Shown in pieces: positions 36,795 through 46,006 of a stretch of DNA of 64,000 nucleotides (positions are counted from its first letter, which is position 1; every line of letters starts with the position of its first letter). Source of the stretch: an uncultured Pontibacter sp. (GTDB lineage: Bacteria > Bacteroidota > Bacteroidia > Cytophagales > Hymenobacteraceae); the NCBI RefSeq assembly GCF_947499215.1, contig NZ_CANMNI010000002.1, positions 1,116,001-1,180,000 on the forward strand, given 5' to 3'. The notes under the pieces were generated by a model. That model was not told the origin of the DNA. It ran no database searches and saw nothing but the letters and a program-made list of their open reading frames with translations. Made by a program: the position numbers and the translations under genes.

Positions 36795-38960
36795 ATGCTT
36801 GCGCTTTGCTATACCTGCTGTTTGCGTCGCCTTAGTAGGGTGATTGCTGTGCTGCTATTCCTGATGGCAACGGGGCAAGCCCATGCCCAAGCACCCGATA
36901 CGGTAGATGTAATAACTTCGGAACAACACATAGCGGAAGCACTGCAGGTATACCACGACCCCAGCGCAACGCTGACCGTTGAAAAAGTACAAGCACAGGC
37001 TTTTGCCCCAAACGACACGGATGCTGTGCTGCAGCCGGGCAAGACGGTACATTGGGTGCGGGTAGTGTTGCGAAACTCCACAGACCGAGAACAAACGCGG
37101 CTACTTTATGCCGGCGACTGGAGTCACTTGGAACTCTATCAGCTAAACGAAGCGGGCTATACCTTAAAACGCACAGGTCAACTCCTGCCCATCGGGGAGC
37201 GCGACGTGCCGAGCTACAAGCCCTACATTCGGCTTGAGTTGCTGCCTAACAGCGCCACCACACTGTACCTGCGTCTGCAAGGCGACATCAACCTATACAA
37301 ACCGCAAGCACTACAGGTGCGATTGCTTACGACGGAACAGGTGAGCGCCGCCAACAGCGACCGACTGTTCGGGCAGGGCATTTTCATCGGCATTATCCTC
37401 GTGATGACGCTCTACAACCTCGTGCTCTTCGCCTCGGTGCGCGACCGAAGTTACCTCTACTATGTATTGGCGCTGCTCGGGACGGGGCTGTACTTTATGT
37501 TCTACCATGGCTTTGCCATCGAGCTACTCTGGCCAAACGCCCCACTTTGGAACGCACACAGCTTCCCGTTCATCGTCACATTCAACGGCCTGTTTCGGGT
37601 GCTGTTCACGCGGCACTACCTCAACACGCAGCGCACCATGCCGCTTTGGGACAAGATGCTGACACTGCTGGCGCTGCTTTACATTCTGCCCGTGGGGATG
37701 GGTCTATTGTCCTACCTCACCCCACTGGATTTGCTGCAGGCTTGTGTGAGTTTGATTGGCATCATCGGTGGTCTGGTGCTGGTGGCGATGGTGCTGACCA
37801 GTATACAGTCGCTGCACCAAGGGTATAGACCAGCGCTTTACTTCCTGATTGCCAACGTGTTTTTTGTGGTAGGCGCTTTGCTGTTCATCTTGAAAGAAAA
37901 CCATTTAGTGCCAGATACCTTGGTGACCATGTATGCGGCGCAGGTGGGCATGGTGGCGCAGGTGGTGCTGTTCTCGCTCGGTCTGGCCTATAGGCTGAAT
38001 ACTGTGACCAGCGAACTCAACGCCAAAGTGCTCGAGAAAGAGCGACTCGAGCGCGAGAAAGAAACGGAGCGCAAGCTCTTGATTGAGCAACAGAAAAACG
38101 AACTCGAAGTGATGGTCGCCAACCGTACTGCTGCCCTGCGGCACCGTACGCAGGAGCTAAAGGATACGGTGCGCAAGCTCAAAGCTTCTGAACACAAGCT
38201 GCGGCGCCTCAACTATTTCAAGGACCGTTTCTTCTCCATCATCTCGCACGACATCCGCACGCCGTTGGCCACGCTGGAGTCGTTTCTGAACATACTCGTG
38301 AACTTCTCGGACAAGATGAAGCCCGACCAAATGCAGAAACTGGCGACACACACGCAGGTATCGGTACGCAACCTGCAGGCCCTGCTCGAAAACCTATTGC
38401 AGTGGTCCACCGCCCAAACCGCCTCGGGACACCATGTGCGCTTTGAGCCGGAAGTGTTGCCGCTGGCCGAGTTGGTAAACCGCAACGTGGCCTTGCTTAA
38501 AGACACGGCCGACACGAAACAAATTAGCTGGCAGGTGCAGGTGCCGCCTGCCTTGCAGGTACGCGCCGATGCCCACATGCTTGACTTTGTGGTGCGCAAC
38601 CTGTTGCACAACGCCATCAAGTTCTCATACCCGGGCGGACTGATTCAGATAACTGCCGAAGGGAGTGCCGGGAATATGGCGACCATCGCCGTAACCGACC
38701 AAGGTACTGGCGTGAGCCCAGACGTACTGGCGACGCTCTTTAAGCTGGAAACGCCCACCATGGCCACCAAAGGCACCGAAAACGAAAAAGGCACTGGCTT
38801 AGGGCTGCTCCTTTGCCGTGATTTCGTGGAGCGGCACGGGGGTAAGATACAGGTCGAGACAGCCGTGGGGCAGGGTAGCAAGTTTTACTTTACTGTGCCG
38901 CTAGCCATACCTGAACAGGCTACCGACAAGCAAGTGCAGCTGGAAAGTGAGATTTGCTGA
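36795..38960 (+). CDS. 7TM sensor histidine kinase (7TMR-DISM)
   Basis: 721 residues. Signal peptide ending near QAHAQ; an extracellular 7TMR-DISMED2-type jelly-roll domain (about 30-180; KTVHWVRVVLRNSTD, YIRLELLPNSATTLYLRL); seven transmembrane helices (about 190-400); a coiled coil rich in E/R/K (about 410-470); HisKA with FFSIISHDIRTPL (phospho-histidine near residue 484); and HATPase with the N box NLLHNAIKFS and the G boxes TDQGTGVS and GTGLGLLLC. The extracellular domain is thought to bind carbohydrates or other small ligands in this family. It is divergently paired with the LytTR regulator. Confidence 0.93.
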   Translation: MLALCYTCCLRRLSRVIAVLLFLMATGQAHAQAPDTVDVITSEQHIAEALQVYHDPSATLTVEKVQAQAFAPNDTDAVLQPGKTVHWVRVVLRNSTDREQTRLLYAGDWSHLELYQLNEAGYTLKRTGQLLPIGERDVPSYKPYIRLELLPNSATTLYLRLQGDINLYKPQALQVRLLTTEQVSAANSDRLFGQGIFIGIILVMTLYNLVLFASVRDRSYLYYVLALLGTGLYFMFYHGFAIELLWPNAPLWNAHSFPFIVTFNGLFRVLFTRHYLNTQRTMPLWDKMLTLLALLYILPVGMGLLSYLTPLDLLQACVSLIGIIGGLVLVAMVLTSIQSLHQGYRPALYFLIANVFFVVGALLFILKENHLVPDTLVTMYAAQVGMVAQVVLFSLGLAYRLNTVTSELNAKVLEKERLEREKETERKLLIEQQKNELEVMVANRTAALRHRTQELKDTVRKLKASEHKLRRLNYFKDRFFSIISHDIRTPLATLESFLNILVNFSDKMKPDQMQKLATHTQVSVRNLQALLENLLQWSTAQTASGHHVRFEPEVLPLAELVNRNVALLKDTADTKQISWQVQVPPALQVRADAHMLDFVVRNLLHNAIKFSYPGGLIQITAEGSAGNMATIAVTDQGTGVSPDVLATLFKLETPTMATKGTENEKGTGLGLLLCRDFVERHGGKIQVETAVGQGSKFYFTVPLAIPEQATDKQVQLESEIC

Positions 38961-39208
38961 TTGCGCCTATACCTGAAGCTACGCTTGCATACTATGGGGT
39001 ATGATTTGGGGGATGCTGTACACCAAACTTTATACCCATACCAATCGACAGTTTAAGCAACGTGACTTGTGATGGCAATAGCAAATAGCCAAGCAGCTTA
39101 GGTATAGACAGCCGGTTTCAGAAGAAGTTTACCACGAAAATTTGTCCCTACACCTGATGTAGGTACGGTTTGACCATACCTCACACGGTGCTTTTTAGAA
39201 TTTTCCTT

Positions 39209-39216
39209 TAGATTTG
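39209..39216 (+). promoter_or_regulatory. -7 promoter element of the alpha/beta hydrolase gene
   Basis: TAGATTTG fits TAnnTTTG, 34 bases before the start codon at 39250. No clear -33 element. The rest of the 289-base gap 38961-39249 shows no other feature apart from copies of the GGTATA oligomer. Confidence 0.4.
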
Positions 39217-39249
39217 GTCATTATCTTCTCACTCTAAACCCACAGCACC

Positions 39250-40074
39250 ATGCGACATCGCCTGCCCGACGGACTGGAACTACACTACGAACTGCACGGA
39301 AACGTTGACGCTTCGCAGGCCATGGTTTTTCTGAACGGACTCTCCCAGTCAACAGCGGCTTGGGCGGGATTGGTGCATGCGCTTGGCAAAAAGTATAGGT
39401 TAGTGCTGGTGGACTTGCTGTTTCAGGGGCAATCGGATGAAGCAGCAGAGCACCGCAGCTTCGAAGCCCACGCCGCTGATGTAGCTGATTTGCTCAAGAG
39501 TTTGCAACTGCCAGCCGATACCATTCTGGTAGGTATATCCTACGGAGGTGCGGTGGCGCAGCGTTTCTTAGTGAATCACTCGGACTTGGTGCAGCGGGGT
39601 GTGCTGCTCTCCACGTTCCCGTACAAAGACGACTATTTCGACGCCATTGGGGCCAGCTGGAAACAGGCTTTGTTGGCTGGAGGCTACCCGCTGATGCTCG
39701 ACGTGATGCTGCCATTTGTGCTGGGTCGCAGTTATTTCCTCAACCCCATCATCACGATAGAGAACCTCAAAAACAGCAAAACGAGCCAAAGCCCAACCCC
39801 GGAGCGACTACTCAAACTAGTACGTGCCACCGAAGAAAGCGGCAATTACCTTGAAGCGCTAAAGAAGGTGCAGGCTCCCGTGCTGGTGGTGCACGGAGAG
39901 GAAGATATGCTCTGTACCCCGGAGATGGGTCGTGCTATGTACCAGTCGCTCCCACATGGCGAGTTGGAAATTATACCGAACGTCGGCCATACGCTAAACT
40001 TGGAGTGTATACCTGATCTGATCCAGTTGCTCGACACTTTTGCGGCGAAAGCACTGCCGATGGAGCATCGATAA
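39250..40074 (+). CDS. Alpha/beta-fold hydrolase
   Basis: 274 residues, cytoplasmic (no signal peptide). Catalytic triad: S97 in GISYGG, D219 in VVHGEEDML and H247 in NVGHTLN. The N-terminal sheet starts MRHRLPDGLELHYELHG, like many 3-oxoadipate enol-lactonase-type or esterase members. It is unrelated at the detailed level to the lipoprotein hydrolase at 33036. It stands alone on the plus strand, and its stop is 24 bases from the end of the opposing gene. Substrate unknown. Confidence 0.87.
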   Translation: MRHRLPDGLELHYELHGNVDASQAMVFLNGLSQSTAAWAGLVHALGKKYRLVLVDLLFQGQSDEAAEHRSFEAHAADVADLLKSLQLPADTILVGISYGGAVAQRFLVNHSDLVQRGVLLSTFPYKDDYFDAIGASWKQALLAGGYPLMLDVMLPFVLGRSYFLNPIITIENLKNSKTSQSPTPERLLKLVRATEESGNYLEALKKVQAPVLVVHGEEDMLCTPEMGRAMYQSLPHGELEIIPNVGHTLNLECIPDLIQLLDTFAAKALPMEHR

Positions 40075-40098
40075 GGTGTGAAAAGCGTGTTAAAGAAC

Positions 40099-41904
40099 CT
40101 ACAACTTCTCCTCCAGCCATAAAAAGCCACTGCTCAACACGAACAGTAAGAAGAACCAGATAAGGGGAATTTTCTCTTCCGCATAGGCCGTAGAACTTGT
40201 CCCTTTCATGCGGCGTTGCTGTGCGGCAAACTGCACGGTTGCTTCGCGTTTGGCTTGAATAGCCTGATGTCGCCATGTAGCGCTGTCCTGTACCAGAAAG
40301 TAGAACGGCTCCACCCCTTGTGACTCTACCACATGCCAGCCTGTGTGTTGCGGCCAGAATGTGCCTGTGTAAGTCTCCGGCTGGTGCATGCCCTGCTGCA
40401 GGGCTATACCTGTTCGGGTGGTATCGGCAGTGCTTCTGACAGTGGCTTCAGGGATTTGACTTGCTTCAGTTAAGGTATAGTCGGTGAATTGTAGCGTAAC
40501 AGGTTGGTGTACCTGCGGCACTTGCGGTTTGCTTACTTGCCAGAACTTTTCCTGCACTTCCCGCTTGGCAACCGCCGAAAGCAAGTGCGCCCAGTAGCTG
40601 GCGTAGGTGCTTTGTTTGCCCTCCAACTGCCAGCTAAAAGTTTGCGGCACCACCGATAGCGCCACCGTACCCCAGCCTGCCTTACGGCCTGCGGCCAACA
40701 GGTTGTTGCTCTGTTCTTCTATCAGCCCCGTTACCGATTCGCTGCTTACCAAGGTATAGGGCGACACAGGTATAGCGGCGGCTGTAGTGCCGTTTGTCCA
40801 GGTCGCGCGGGCGCTTCGGGTATCTTGCTGCGAAAGTCGTTTGCTTTGGAAATTGGTGAAGAAAGCCGTCGTGCGGTTGCCCAATTGTTCGCTAGCAATG
40901 GTGAGCACGCCCAGCCCGTCTTCGGTTACGGCTCGCTGCAAGGCATTACGTTCTGAAGCGCTAAGCTCCTGCAAAGCCTGTGGCTCTGTAATTACCACGT
41001 CAAACTGCTGCAGTAATTTTGGCGTGATGCGGCTTAGGTTAGTCTGCGGCATGTTGAGCCACTCGCTTTGGTACATGCCCTTGCTGACGGTGCTGCGCAA
41101 CGCCACTTTATGCTGCAGCTGCCCGAGGTGATTTTTCAGGAATTTGAACTCGAACAGCGGGAAAGATGATACTAGTAGCACAGCGGGCTTGGCGGCAGGA
41201 TTTACCTGCACAGGCACTTGGCCAAGTGTGTCAGCTTTGTCGCCTGACTTAGCGACTAAGGTATAGGTATAGCGGCCTTCCTGCTTCGGGGTATAGCGCA
41301 GTTGGAAGGTATGCAAGCCAGTTTCATTTAACGTGATGGAGTCACGTGCCTGCCCAGCGGCCTGTAGGTAAAGTATGGTCTCTTCATCAGTTGTGTGGGT
41401 ATACTGCCCCGCTACCGTCATGGCCTCACCCAGTGTAATGGTTTCTTGCCATGTGATGGAAGCTATACCTGCAGGCATACCAGACAGGTGCGGAATCACA
41501 GTAGTGTTTTTCAGGGCCTGCAATTCCTGTTCTGCCAAGCCATAGCCCAGTACGTGCACCGTTTGTACCTGTGGTTGCTCCTGTCGAAAGGTATACAGAT
41601 CAGGTATGGCGGCTGCTTTTGGAACTTCGGTTTGGTAGGTATACACGAGCGGCCTAGGCTCCAGTCTGCCCAGCAAGGCATTGAGTGAATCTGCCTTATA
41701 GCCCGTGGTTAGCAAAATAGCGGTACTTGGGTCGAGTGCCCGCTGGTAGGTAGGCGGGAAAAGCAACAGCACCAGACTTATACCTGCCACCGCACTGGCT
41801 ACTAGTCGCCATACCAGTCGCCTGCGGTCAGGCCTTCGCCACGCCAGCCAGCCAAGTAGGAGCACGGCTAGTAGAGCGAGAAAGTATGGAAAGTATGGTG
41901 TCAT
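40099..41904 (-). CDS. Membrane-anchored protein of the BatA/MoxR locus, function unknown
   Basis: 601 residues. Two hydrophobic helices lie at the N-terminus (YFLALLAVLLLGWLAW and VASAVAGISLVLLLF) and one at the C-terminus (IPLIWFFLLFVLSSGFLWL), with a large periplasmic part between. The middle (about 240-360) has a glutamine-amidotransferase/BatA-like look (PAVLLVSSFPLFEFKFLKNHL ... VVITEPQALQELSASE). It resembles the BatA-domain protein at 44263 in plan and is last in the locus, after an inverted-repeat pair. It is probably an envelope partner of the MoxR chaperone system. No enzymatic motif is seen. Confidence 0.75.
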   Translation of the reverse strand: MTPYFPYFLALLAVLLLGWLAWRRPDRRRLVWRLVASAVAGISLVLLLFPPTYQRALDPSTAILLTTGYKADSLNALLGRLEPRPLVYTYQTEVPKAAAIPDLYTFRQEQPQVQTVHVLGYGLAEQELQALKNTTVIPHLSGMPAGIASITWQETITLGEAMTVAGQYTHTTDEETILYLQAAGQARDSITLNETGLHTFQLRYTPKQEGRYTYTLVAKSGDKADTLGQVPVQVNPAAKPAVLLVSSFPLFEFKFLKNHLGQLQHKVALRSTVSKGMYQSEWLNMPQTNLSRITPKLLQQFDVVITEPQALQELSASERNALQRAVTEDGLGVLTIASEQLGNRTTAFFTNFQSKRLSQQDTRSARATWTNGTTAAAIPVSPYTLVSSESVTGLIEEQSNNLLAAGRKAGWGTVALSVVPQTFSWQLEGKQSTYASYWAHLLSAVAKREVQEKFWQVSKPQVPQVHQPVTLQFTDYTLTEASQIPEATVRSTADTTRTGIALQQGMHQPETYTGTFWPQHTGWHVVESQGVEPFYFLVQDSATWRHQAIQAKREATVQFAAQQRRMKGTSSTAYAEEKIPLIWFFLLFVLSSGFLWLEEKL

Positions 41905-41961
41905 TCCTTTGTTGATTGTTGGATGGTTAAATTGATAAATGGTTAATCGTTTTGTGCACGA

Positions 41962-42042
41962 TTAACCCAGCCCTACCCCTCCGAGGAGGGGAATACACAA
42001 CACGAGTAAAATCCCATCCTCGGAGGGGCAGGGGTGGGTTAA
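41962..42042. repeat. Second REP-like inverted repeat pair
   Basis: 41962-41986 and 42018-42042 are inverted copies that agree at 23 of 25 positions (TTAACCC.CCCT.CCCCTCC). The first is followed by the arm GGAGGGG. It lies between the DUF4175 gene and the last gene of the locus and could form a strong stem. It is a different sequence family from the metH-metF pair. AT-rich words next to it (41915-41950) resemble part of the composite repeat at 35774. Confidence 0.75.
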
Positions 42043-42076
42043 CTTCCATTAGGATGACTTTCTCAATTTAAACTTT

Positions 42077-44263
42077 TTACCTTTCTAACTCCTGTAAATA
42101 GCCTCTCGCCAACCTACTTCTCGTAGTGCCCTGCTTCTGCGGCGATGGCTTGGCTGGCGGCAATAATTCATACCATGCTCGTTCTACCGTTATCAAGCAA
42201 TTACTGCATAGCGCCCGGTTTGCGTTGATATCGGCAATGAGGGTGCGGAGGTCTTGCATGGCGCGGAGGTAGCGACCGGGTTTGGCCAGTGCTTCCTGTG
42301 CCAGTTCTTGTCCGGCCCGCTCAAGAAGCGCCACATCTTGTTGGCTATATCGGCTGCCCTGTTTCTGACGCTCCAGCCACTGCAGGGCTTGCCGGGTATG
42401 CGGTAGCTTGGTTTCTGCTTCTATCGTGCGTCGTTCTGTTGGTGCTTTTATTTTGCTCAGGTCACCTGTCAGGCGCTTTTCAGGCTCCTTAAGGGGCGGC
42501 GGGTCGAAGCCGGTTTTGGCGGCGTAGGCACGGGTGCTTTGCTGCACCTCCTTGAGCATGCGCAGTGCTTTGTACTCATAAGGTAGCGCCTCTTTCGGGC
42601 GATGAGTACGCAACCGCAGTTCGGCTTCCCACATCTGGGCCAATGCGCCTTTTAGCTTGGCTTTCACGGCAGGCTCGAAGAAAGTAGCTGCTTCCTCTTG
42701 ATCGTGTTTGTGCAGGTAGGGGTCGAGTAAGGCTTCTACGCTGGTCTGGTCTTCGAACTCAGGGTGGTCGTGGCCGTCGCCTGCGAAATGCTCTTCTTCC
42801 TCGTGGCCCTCTTCGCCTTCCGGTATGCCGCCGCCCGGGCCTATGCCTGACTCAAACTCCTCCCCCAAAAACTTGCCGTAACGTAATCGCAATAGCTTCT
42901 GGTCGACACCTAAGTTGTTGCCGCGCTCTTCAAAAACAGTCCGGCTTAGTGACTTTTGCTCTTTGATGAGTTTCTCGGTGTCGATGATAATTTGGCGCTG
43001 ACTGCGGAAATACTCGGGCACGGGGTTCACGCCCATGGTCAGGTCGTCCATGCTCTCCACGATGGTCGTGTCCTCAATTTGCACGAAATAGGTTTCGGAA
43101 CGGGTATAGCCACGGTGGTTGTCCCATGCCTGCACATAAAAATAAAGCTCATCGCCGTAGCTCATGCCCAGTTTTTGCAGGTCGATGGTCTTGTTCACGC
43201 TGAAGTTGCGATGCTGTCCGCTAAAGCCCAGACTGATCTTCTCTTCCCTGAACTTCACGGCCTCGCCCGAACCTTTGGCCACTGTGGCAATCATGTTGGC
43301 GTCACGCAGGCCGTAGTCATCGGACAGTTCGGCCCGTATGGTCACCCGCTGTGGGTCGCCGAACAGAATCTCGGTATACTGCTCCGGCTTCGTGATTTGG
43401 ATGGTAGGGGCTTCGTCCGGAATGATTTCCAAGGTGTAGTAGGCCGACTTCTGCCCGTTAACCGCTATGTGATAGAGGGCAGGTTCTGTGAAGGCCTGCG
43501 ACAAGGTATAGCGGCCGTTTTGAGATTGAAGCGGTATAGGTTTCCCCTCGTTAAGCACCAACTCTAAAGAGCGTGCAGGCCGGTTGGTCGCAATGCGCCA
43601 ACTCACAGTAGCGCTCTGCTCTACCCGCAGGTTAGGCTGTTCTGCCTGATAGGCTTTGCGGCCGGTGTAGGCTGGCGGCGTAACGGTAATCTCGATTTCC
43701 TGAATGGCAACGGCCGTGTCAGCTACTGCTGCGGGCGTGTCAGGAAAGTCGAGCTGCATGGGTGCAGCTGTAGAGGCGTCGGCCACCGAAGCGGATGGCA
43801 ACGCGGCAATACCTGCCGCTACAAGCACGGCTATACCTAGTGCCATGTAAGTAGGCTTCTTTTGCAGGTGAAAAACAGACTGCTTTTCAGGTATAGCTGT
43901 CTGTAATTGATTGGCTACCCGCTGCTGTTGCAGGCGCGCCAACAGATTGAGTTCAGAGGTGGGGCGAAGCAATAGTCCGGCGCTGTCTTCGAGTTGCGGA
44001 TAGGTGCGGTTAAGGTGGCGGGCTACCTGCTGCAGGTCGGTTTGCTGTACGCTTCGCCAAGCCCAGATCAGGTATAGCACTCCGCCTGCCATAAGCGAAA
44101 CAGCCGCTGCTACCAGCAAAGGCACTTCCAGTTTCCATTTATACAGGATGGCAACTCCTACCAAAACCACAGCCAGTGCCTGCAAGGTATACAGCCATAC
44201 CTTCGCCCGGATATAATCCCGGCGGATATGCTGTAAGGTATGGAGGCTGTCCTGTGGTGACAT
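42077..44263 (-). CDS. DUF4175 domain-containing membrane protein
   Basis: 728 residues from the ATG complementary to 44261-44263; a farther upstream ATG (44335) would overlap the BatA gene by 73 bases. Two N-terminal transmembrane helices (about 20-60) and another near 145, then a periplasmic region with Ig-like strands (EIEITVTPPAYTGRKAYQ; DDYGLRDANM) and long charged helices in the C-terminal half. A His/Glu-rich stretch (near 500-530: EEEEHFAGDGHDHPEFED) may bind metal. The start overlaps the upstream stop by one base (TAATG), so it is translationally coupled to the BatA gene. Families of this type belong to MoxR/Bat envelope loci; biochemical role unknown. Confidence 0.88.
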   Translation of the reverse strand: MSPQDSLHTLQHIRRDYIRAKVWLYTLQALAVVLVGVAILYKWKLEVPLLVAAAVSLMAGGVLYLIWAWRSVQQTDLQQVARHLNRTYPQLEDSAGLLLRPTSELNLLARLQQQRVANQLQTAIPEKQSVFHLQKKPTYMALGIAVLVAAGIAALPSASVADASTAAPMQLDFPDTPAAVADTAVAIQEIEITVTPPAYTGRKAYQAEQPNLRVEQSATVSWRIATNRPARSLELVLNEGKPIPLQSQNGRYTLSQAFTEPALYHIAVNGQKSAYYTLEIIPDEAPTIQITKPEQYTEILFGDPQRVTIRAELSDDYGLRDANMIATVAKGSGEAVKFREEKISLGFSGQHRNFSVNKTIDLQKLGMSYGDELYFYVQAWDNHRGYTRSETYFVQIEDTTIVESMDDLTMGVNPVPEYFRSQRQIIIDTEKLIKEQKSLSRTVFEERGNNLGVDQKLLRLRYGKFLGEEFESGIGPGGGIPEGEEGHEEEEHFAGDGHDHPEFEDQTSVEALLDPYLHKHDQEEAATFFEPAVKAKLKGALAQMWEAELRLRTHRPKEALPYEYKALRMLKEVQQSTRAYAAKTGFDPPPLKEPEKRLTGDLSKIKAPTERRTIEAETKLPHTRQALQWLERQKQGSRYSQQDVALLERAGQELAQEALAKPGRYLRAMQDLRTLIADINANRALCSNCLITVERAWYELLPPAKPSPQKQGTTRSRLARGYLQELER

Positions 44264-45813
44264 TAGGCAGTTTTTCGTTTTGTGGCGATGATTCGCTCGG
44301 CTAAAAATAACAGAAAAGCCAACAGCACTAACCAAGGTATGAGACTGTAGAGTTGTCGTTCTTGCTTACTCTGTTTACTGACAGACTGCACCATGTCTGG
44401 CTTCAGTTGCGCTTCATCCAAAGCACGGGCATCGTAGAGGTTGGTGCTTGGTTGTGGCAGAAGCAAGGGCAGTAAAAGTTCAGGCAGTTGCGCACTCTGC
44501 CCTAATTGACTCCATGCAGGCCCCAAGCCGCTTCTAAAATGATAGACCTTGCCCAAACCCAACCTTTGCACAGAAAGCAAAGGCTCTCCGGTTGTTGTCT
44601 GCCAGATAGGAGCTGCCTCACTAAAAGATATACCTGCCGTTTTCAGCAAGCTATTGTTATTGGCTACACCTGTTGCAAACTGATGAATCCTAATTTTCTC
44701 TATACCTGCCGAAGCCAGTTGTGCGGCAACGGCCGTAGGTTCAGAAGCTGATTGCACCCACAGTTTGGCTCCCTTTTCCTGCACCTGCTTTAGCCATGTG
44801 TTGGGTACTTCATCGCTGCTAAGCCAAAATAACCAAGTTGCGGCAGTATCAGTTGGTGCATTCTTAGGAATTTGGTGCGTCTCGATAGGTATACCGGTAT
44901 AGCGGCTAATCGCCTGCACGGCTGCTTGAATATAGCGAACCTCAGCTTGCTGCACCTTGTCATGTGCTATACCTATGCGGAGTGGTTCTTTTTGGATGGC
45001 AACAGTCTGCGAAGTGATGTTGCTCCACTGTGCTGCAAGGGAATCTCCCTGTAGGATCAGCCTAACCGAACTGCCATTGATGTTCGCTTCTCGGGTGGAA
45101 GCGGCCACCCTTACAGCGTTAAACGTAGTGCCATCACGGTTGCTTTGGACCGTGACGAGCAAAAGGCTGTCAAGACTAAGAGTATAAGCGGTCTGTACCC
45201 AATTGGTCGTGCTTTCCAATGCCACCGGTACCCAACGGATGTTCTCTTGCAATGCGGTTGGGGTTCCGGTAAAATGCCGCTGCTGGTCGGAGGTGAAAAG
45301 CCAGACGCTGTCTTCTGCTTGGTCATATCGTTGCGCTAAAGCTGGCAGCAAGCCCCAGTAATTGCCGCTGCTCACCACAGAGTCCGTCGGGTTGCTGCTC
45401 AGCGTCTGCCATTCTTCAGTAGGTATAGACTCGAAATCTGAGGTATAGCGGTGCAAGGTATAGCCACGCTGCAAGAGGGCGTCTACAGTAGGTTTGATGG
45501 TAGAAAGGGCGGTGCTCTGCAACAGTTCAGTACTAATGAACACTGCTTTCTGGACTGGCTGAGCCGTGGAGGCACCTTCCCAGACCGGTTTTGCCAAAGC
45601 TACTGCTAACACTATAAGTATACAGCAACGCAGTACCAGCAACCACACATCACTCAACTGAATACTACTCCAACGCCTACTCGACGATGGCTCCAGCCAG
45701 CGCAGGCTTCCTACCTTCACAGTTTTTCCCTGCCGCTTGTTCCACAAGTGGATCGCAATCGGAACCAGTATAGCCGACGCTGCAAATAGCCAGTATGGAG
45801 AGAGGAAAGTCAA
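44263..45813 (-). CDS. BatA domain-containing protein
   Basis: 516 residues. The N-terminal BatA motif is FLSPYWLFAASAILVPIAIHL, followed by a second hydrophobic helix (VWLLVLRCCILIVLAVALA). A long extracytoplasmic region follows, and a C-terminal helix (LIPWLVLLAFLLFLAERII). BatA-type proteins work with MoxR AAA+ ATPases and DUF58/VWA proteins; in Bacteroides the bat operon was linked to aerotolerance. No VWA MIDAS motif is obvious here. It is coupled to the DUF4175 gene downstream and separated from DUF58 by 193 bases of repeat sequence. Confidence 0.87.
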   Translation of the reverse strand: MTFLSPYWLFAASAILVPIAIHLWNKRQGKTVKVGSLRWLEPSSSRRWSSIQLSDVWLLVLRCCILIVLAVALAKPVWEGASTAQPVQKAVFISTELLQSTALSTIKPTVDALLQRGYTLHRYTSDFESIPTEEWQTLSSNPTDSVVSSGNYWGLLPALAQRYDQAEDSVWLFTSDQQRHFTGTPTALQENIRWVPVALESTTNWVQTAYTLSLDSLLLVTVQSNRDGTTFNAVRVAASTREANINGSSVRLILQGDSLAAQWSNITSQTVAIQKEPLRIGIAHDKVQQAEVRYIQAAVQAISRYTGIPIETHQIPKNAPTDTAATWLFWLSSDEVPNTWLKQVQEKGAKLWVQSASEPTAVAAQLASAGIEKIRIHQFATGVANNNSLLKTAGISFSEAAPIWQTTTGEPLLSVQRLGLGKVYHFRSGLGPAWSQLGQSAQLPELLLPLLLPQPSTNLYDARALDEAQLKPDMVQSVSKQSKQERQLYSLIPWLVLLAFLLFLAERIIATKRKTA

Positions 45814-45830
45814 AGAGTTTGGGAGTTAGA

Positions 45831-45983
45831 AAGTTTAGGAGTTTGAGAGTTAGAAAGTTGGAAAGTCTATAAGGGTTCAGATTGGTTTAGAGAGTTTAGA
45901 AAGTAAACCTGTAAGGGCAAGGTCGCGACCTGTCCGAGTTGTATAACAAACAATTAACAATTTAACTATTTAACAATTAAGCC
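45831..45983. repeat. Composite intergenic repeat, copy 2 (inverted)
   Basis: Inverted counterpart of 35774-35916: the 21-base piece at 45831-45851 is identical, the GGTCGCGACC palindrome piece at 45911-45936 is slightly degenerate, and the AT-rich piece at 45945-45983 is about 80% alike. The bases between the pieces are not alike. It occupies most of the 193-base gap between BatA and DUF58. Confidence 0.75.
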
Positions 45984-46006
45984 ATTCAGCACCTACTCAT
46001 TCAAAA

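Larger units (their letters stand above)
40402..45463. repeat. Densest stretch of the AGGTATA(G) oligomer
   Basis: Exact AGGTATAG sites include 40752-40759, 40768-40775, 41259-41266, 41265-41272, 45421-45428, 45441-45448 and 45456-45463; TATACCT copies lie at about 40403, 41464, 41779, 43832, 44629, 44701 and 44967. They fall inside coding sequence in different reading frames: at 40752 the gene reads Pro-Tyr-Thr and at 40768 Ala-Ile-Pro across the same oligomer. The signal continues at lower density over the whole window. Confidence 0.75.

Noticed and set aside
41905..42076. Insertion sequence remnant at the inverted repeat pair
   Set aside because: No transposase fragment and no target duplication; it fits a REP-type pair better.
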